Source of the DNA: Coprococcus sp. OM04-5BH
GTDB lineage: Bacteria > Bacillota > Clostridia > Lachnospirales > Lachnospiraceae
NCBI RefSeq assembly: GCF_003482105.1
Contig: NZ_QULM01000004.1
Coordinates: 135,508-199,507 of the forward strand
Length of the DNA stretch: 64,000 bases
Direction of reading: 5' to 3'
The notes under the pieces: generated by a model
The model's database searches: none
What the model saw: the letters and a program-made list of their open reading frames with translations, nothing else
Told to the model about the DNA's origin: nothing
In this document: piece after piece, positions 62,462 through 64,000 of the stretch
How positions within the stretch are numbered: the first letter of the stretch is position 1
Layout of the letters: each line of letters starts with the position of its first letter
Made by a program: the position numbers and the translations under genes

Positions 62462-63565
62462 ATGAATGAAAGAAAACACATAACATCAAGAGAATACATA
62501 CTTAGGGCAGTGGTGGCAGCTATACTTATTATTGTGACATTTATTGCCATGGATTATGTGGTTTACATTGGAAATGATCCGCAGGAGGATGGGTATATCA
62601 AGTGGTTCCTTGACATGCATGGATGGTATATATTTGCGGGAGTTGTTGTTATGTTTATTCCGTATGAAAAGGTGTTGCAGGAATTTCTTAAGGATAACAG
62701 GGATAGATTTAGCTTATCATTTGAGGCGAGAATGTGGGCTTTGGCTGGTGTTGGAGTAGGAAGCTTCCTGCTGACGTTTATGGCATCAAGACTTGCGGCA
62801 GCATCCATTCCATTTAGATATCACCCAGTGATCTTTATGGGTATAAATGCAATATTTTTTATCTTGTGTTTGATTATTTTTCCGCTGTTTAAGAATGAGA
62901 AAAGATGGATGATCTATGTGGCTGTAGCAGAGATTTTTGACACGATTGTGTTTTACACATCAACTATTCATGTAATTTCGGATTCTTATGTGACAGAGGT
63001 GGATATCCAGGGAAATAATGTGGAATCTCATTTCATATATGCAATTTTAATTTGCTATTCGGTGCTTATTTCTTCATTTGTCTATGGCTTATCCAGAGGT
63101 AAGAATAGGAGGGACATAATAAAGGTTGCAGTTGCGATATTTATAATATCAGTTGCAATTTTTGGTTTGGTTGCACTAGGTATGGGCTTCATTAAATATG
63201 AACTGCCTTTCTGGAGAGAGAATGGAATTGGCGGTCAGTATTTTGGAATAGGTATGGGAGCGTTTAAATCGGCTGAGTATATTGTGGCACTGATATTATT
63301 TGCAGTGAGCACGGTGTTTGTATATCTATCCGGTAAAAGTGTGGCGAAGTATTCTAAGGTGAGAGTGGCAGTGATCAACTGGGTTACAATTATGTTCTTA
63401 GTATTCCTGGTATGGCAGATTCTTGAGGATGTTTTGCAGGCCGCTTGTGGTATAAAAGCAGTAGATCCGGTATTCAACTCTACAAGTATCGTTGCTGTAT
63501 GCATTGTTATACGAATGTTGATCATTCCTGTTCAGCCGGAAGAGGAGCTGGAGTATAAATTTTAA
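62462..63565 (+). CDS. Polytopic membrane protein of unknown function
   Basis: This 367-residue protein has about nine hydrophobic segments (for example VVAAILIIVTFIAMDYVVY, HPVIFMGINAIFFILCLIIF, VAVAIFIISVAIFGLVALGMG, VAVINWVTIMFLVFLVW). Short charged loops connect them. No transporter signature is recognised. GGAGGGGGAAGAG precedes the ATG. It is monocistronic with a terminator. Confidence 0.75.
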   Translation: MNERKHITSREYILRAVVAAILIIVTFIAMDYVVYIGNDPQEDGYIKWFLDMHGWYIFAGVVVMFIPYEKVLQEFLKDNRDRFSLSFEARMWALAGVGVGSFLLTFMASRLAAASIPFRYHPVIFMGINAIFFILCLIIFPLFKNEKRWMIYVAVAEIFDTIVFYTSTIHVISDSYVTEVDIQGNNVESHFIYAILICYSVLISSFVYGLSRGKNRRDIIKVAVAIFIISVAIFGLVALGMGFIKYELPFWRENGIGGQYFGIGMGAFKSAEYIVALILFAVSTVFVYLSGKSVAKYSKVRVAVINWVTIMFLVFLVWQILEDVLQAACGIKAVDPVFNSTSIVAVCIVIRMLIIPVQPEEELEYKF

Positions 63566-63585
63566 ATAGAAATTTTCAAAAAACG

Positions 63586-63628
63586 AGGCTTCATAGTAGA
63601 TTGATATACTGTGAAGCCTTATTTCTTT
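63586..63628 (+). terminator. Terminator after the membrane protein gene
   Basis: AGGCTTCA pairs with TGAAGCCT, followed by TATTTCTTTT. Confidence 0.8.
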
Positions 63629-63685
63629 TATAATTATAATAGTGTGAATTGTTTGAAAAATATACAAAATGTATAATGGCGTGGA

Positions 63686-64000
63686 CTAGTTATTCTTTTT
63701 TATCTCGTTGATATACATTTTCGCTTCTTCAATGGTTATTTCACATTCGTCAGCTATCTGGGCAAGAGACTTCCCCTTCTGGATTTTCTTTGTTATCTGT
63801 TGTAATAACGTTTGTCTTTCACCTTTCTCCATCCCCTGTTGTATAAGTCTGTCACTTAATGCTACATAATCTTCGTCACCCATTTCAGACACCTTCTCTC
63901 TGATAAGATTGTCATTGTTTAACAGATTGTCCTCTATGTTGTGCAATGACGTTACTAATAGTTCAACTTCATTTGCATTAAGTATACCATTCTCATGGAG
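63686..64000 (-). CDS. Rpn/YhgA-type PD-(D/E)XK nuclease family, C-terminal part
   Basis: The frame stays open to the window edge, so only the ~104 C-terminal residues are present. ALSDRLIQQGMEKGERQTLLQQITKKIQKGKSLAQIADECEITIEEAKMYI is the typical end of the Rpn (recombination-promoting nuclease / putative transposase) family: a QGxEKG segment followed by a helix-turn-helix-like tail. The nuclease domain would lie beyond the window. These genes vary between strains by recombination. Confidence 0.75.
   Translation of the reverse strand, partial: LHENGILNANEVELLVTSLHNIEDNLLNNDNLIREKVSEMGDEDYVALSDRLIQQGMEKGERQTLLQQITKKIQKGKSLAQIADECEITIEEAKMYINEIKKNN

Overview
The window is about 42-44% GC and reads as a chromosome segment of a gut-type Lachnospiraceae (Clostridia). 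Support for this comes from clostridial gene order and families: ribE-ribBA-ribH, infC-rpmI-rplT behind an L20-type leader, folC-HD-folP-folBK, ppx-ppk1, CsoR/CopA, an Agr system, Csp-like subtilase, DUF6465 and DUF885 proteins, strong AGGAGG ribosome binding sites, and a Firmicute yybP-ykoY leader. The species is not decided; a Coprococcus- or Lachnospira-like organism is a guess.

Layout. 1-2762: end of the riboflavin operon. 2865-8195: HAD phosphatase, DUF1189-like membrane protein, CYTH protein, DJ-1/PfpI protein and a Rad3-type helicase with an N-terminal nuclease-like domain. 8292-10755: murF, an Ala/Lys-rich DUF6465 protein and a small unknown. 10866-13832: nitrogen block (amt, AraC regulator, P-II). 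13973-16327: clpX, then mntP under a manganese riboswitch. 16421-23249: DUF885 lipoprotein, S8 protease, and a thiolase/acyl-CoA ligase pair. 23301-26200: accessory stretch with a LytTR-gene remnant, two unknown genes, a strikingly regular 53-bp tandem array and a lipoprotein of 11-residue repeats. 26222-34523: folate genes, prephenate dehydratase, ppx and ppk1. 34610-35924: IF3-L35-L20 operon. 36131-37478: ferritin-like protein, tRNA-Leu with a duplicated flank, small unknown gene. 37711-47308: six-gene adaptor/ABC export operon. 47540-54087: copper operon (csoR, copA with a fused C-terminal CopZ module), cardiolipin synthase, O-antigen-ligase-like protein. 54095-57064: divergent agrCA / agrBD quorum-sensing module. 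57202-62184: AT-rich island with a MORN protein, an SHMT-like PLP enzyme and a membrane STAND-type ATPase facing each other between two recombination-site-like palindromes, followed by a tyrosine recombinase. 62462-64000: polytopic membrane protein and the C-terminal part of an Rpn-type nuclease.

The most interesting candidate is 58092-62184. Two 26-bp sites have identical arms but exactly inverted 5-bp spacers, flank about 3 kb holding two convergent genes, and lie beside an XerC/D-like recombinase. This is the layout of a DNA inversion switch that could place either gene next to one fixed upstream sequence. Other points are the exact 53-bp array, a 10-bp word (TTATGTAAAC) found 15 times, a CopA-CopZ fusion that keeps an internal ribosome binding site, a CYTH gene whose 3' end including the stop codon is tandemly triplicated, a predicted five-residue Agr ring peptide, and a thiolase without its usual C-terminal catalytic cysteine. 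All functions are inferred from reading the sequence; no database search was run.
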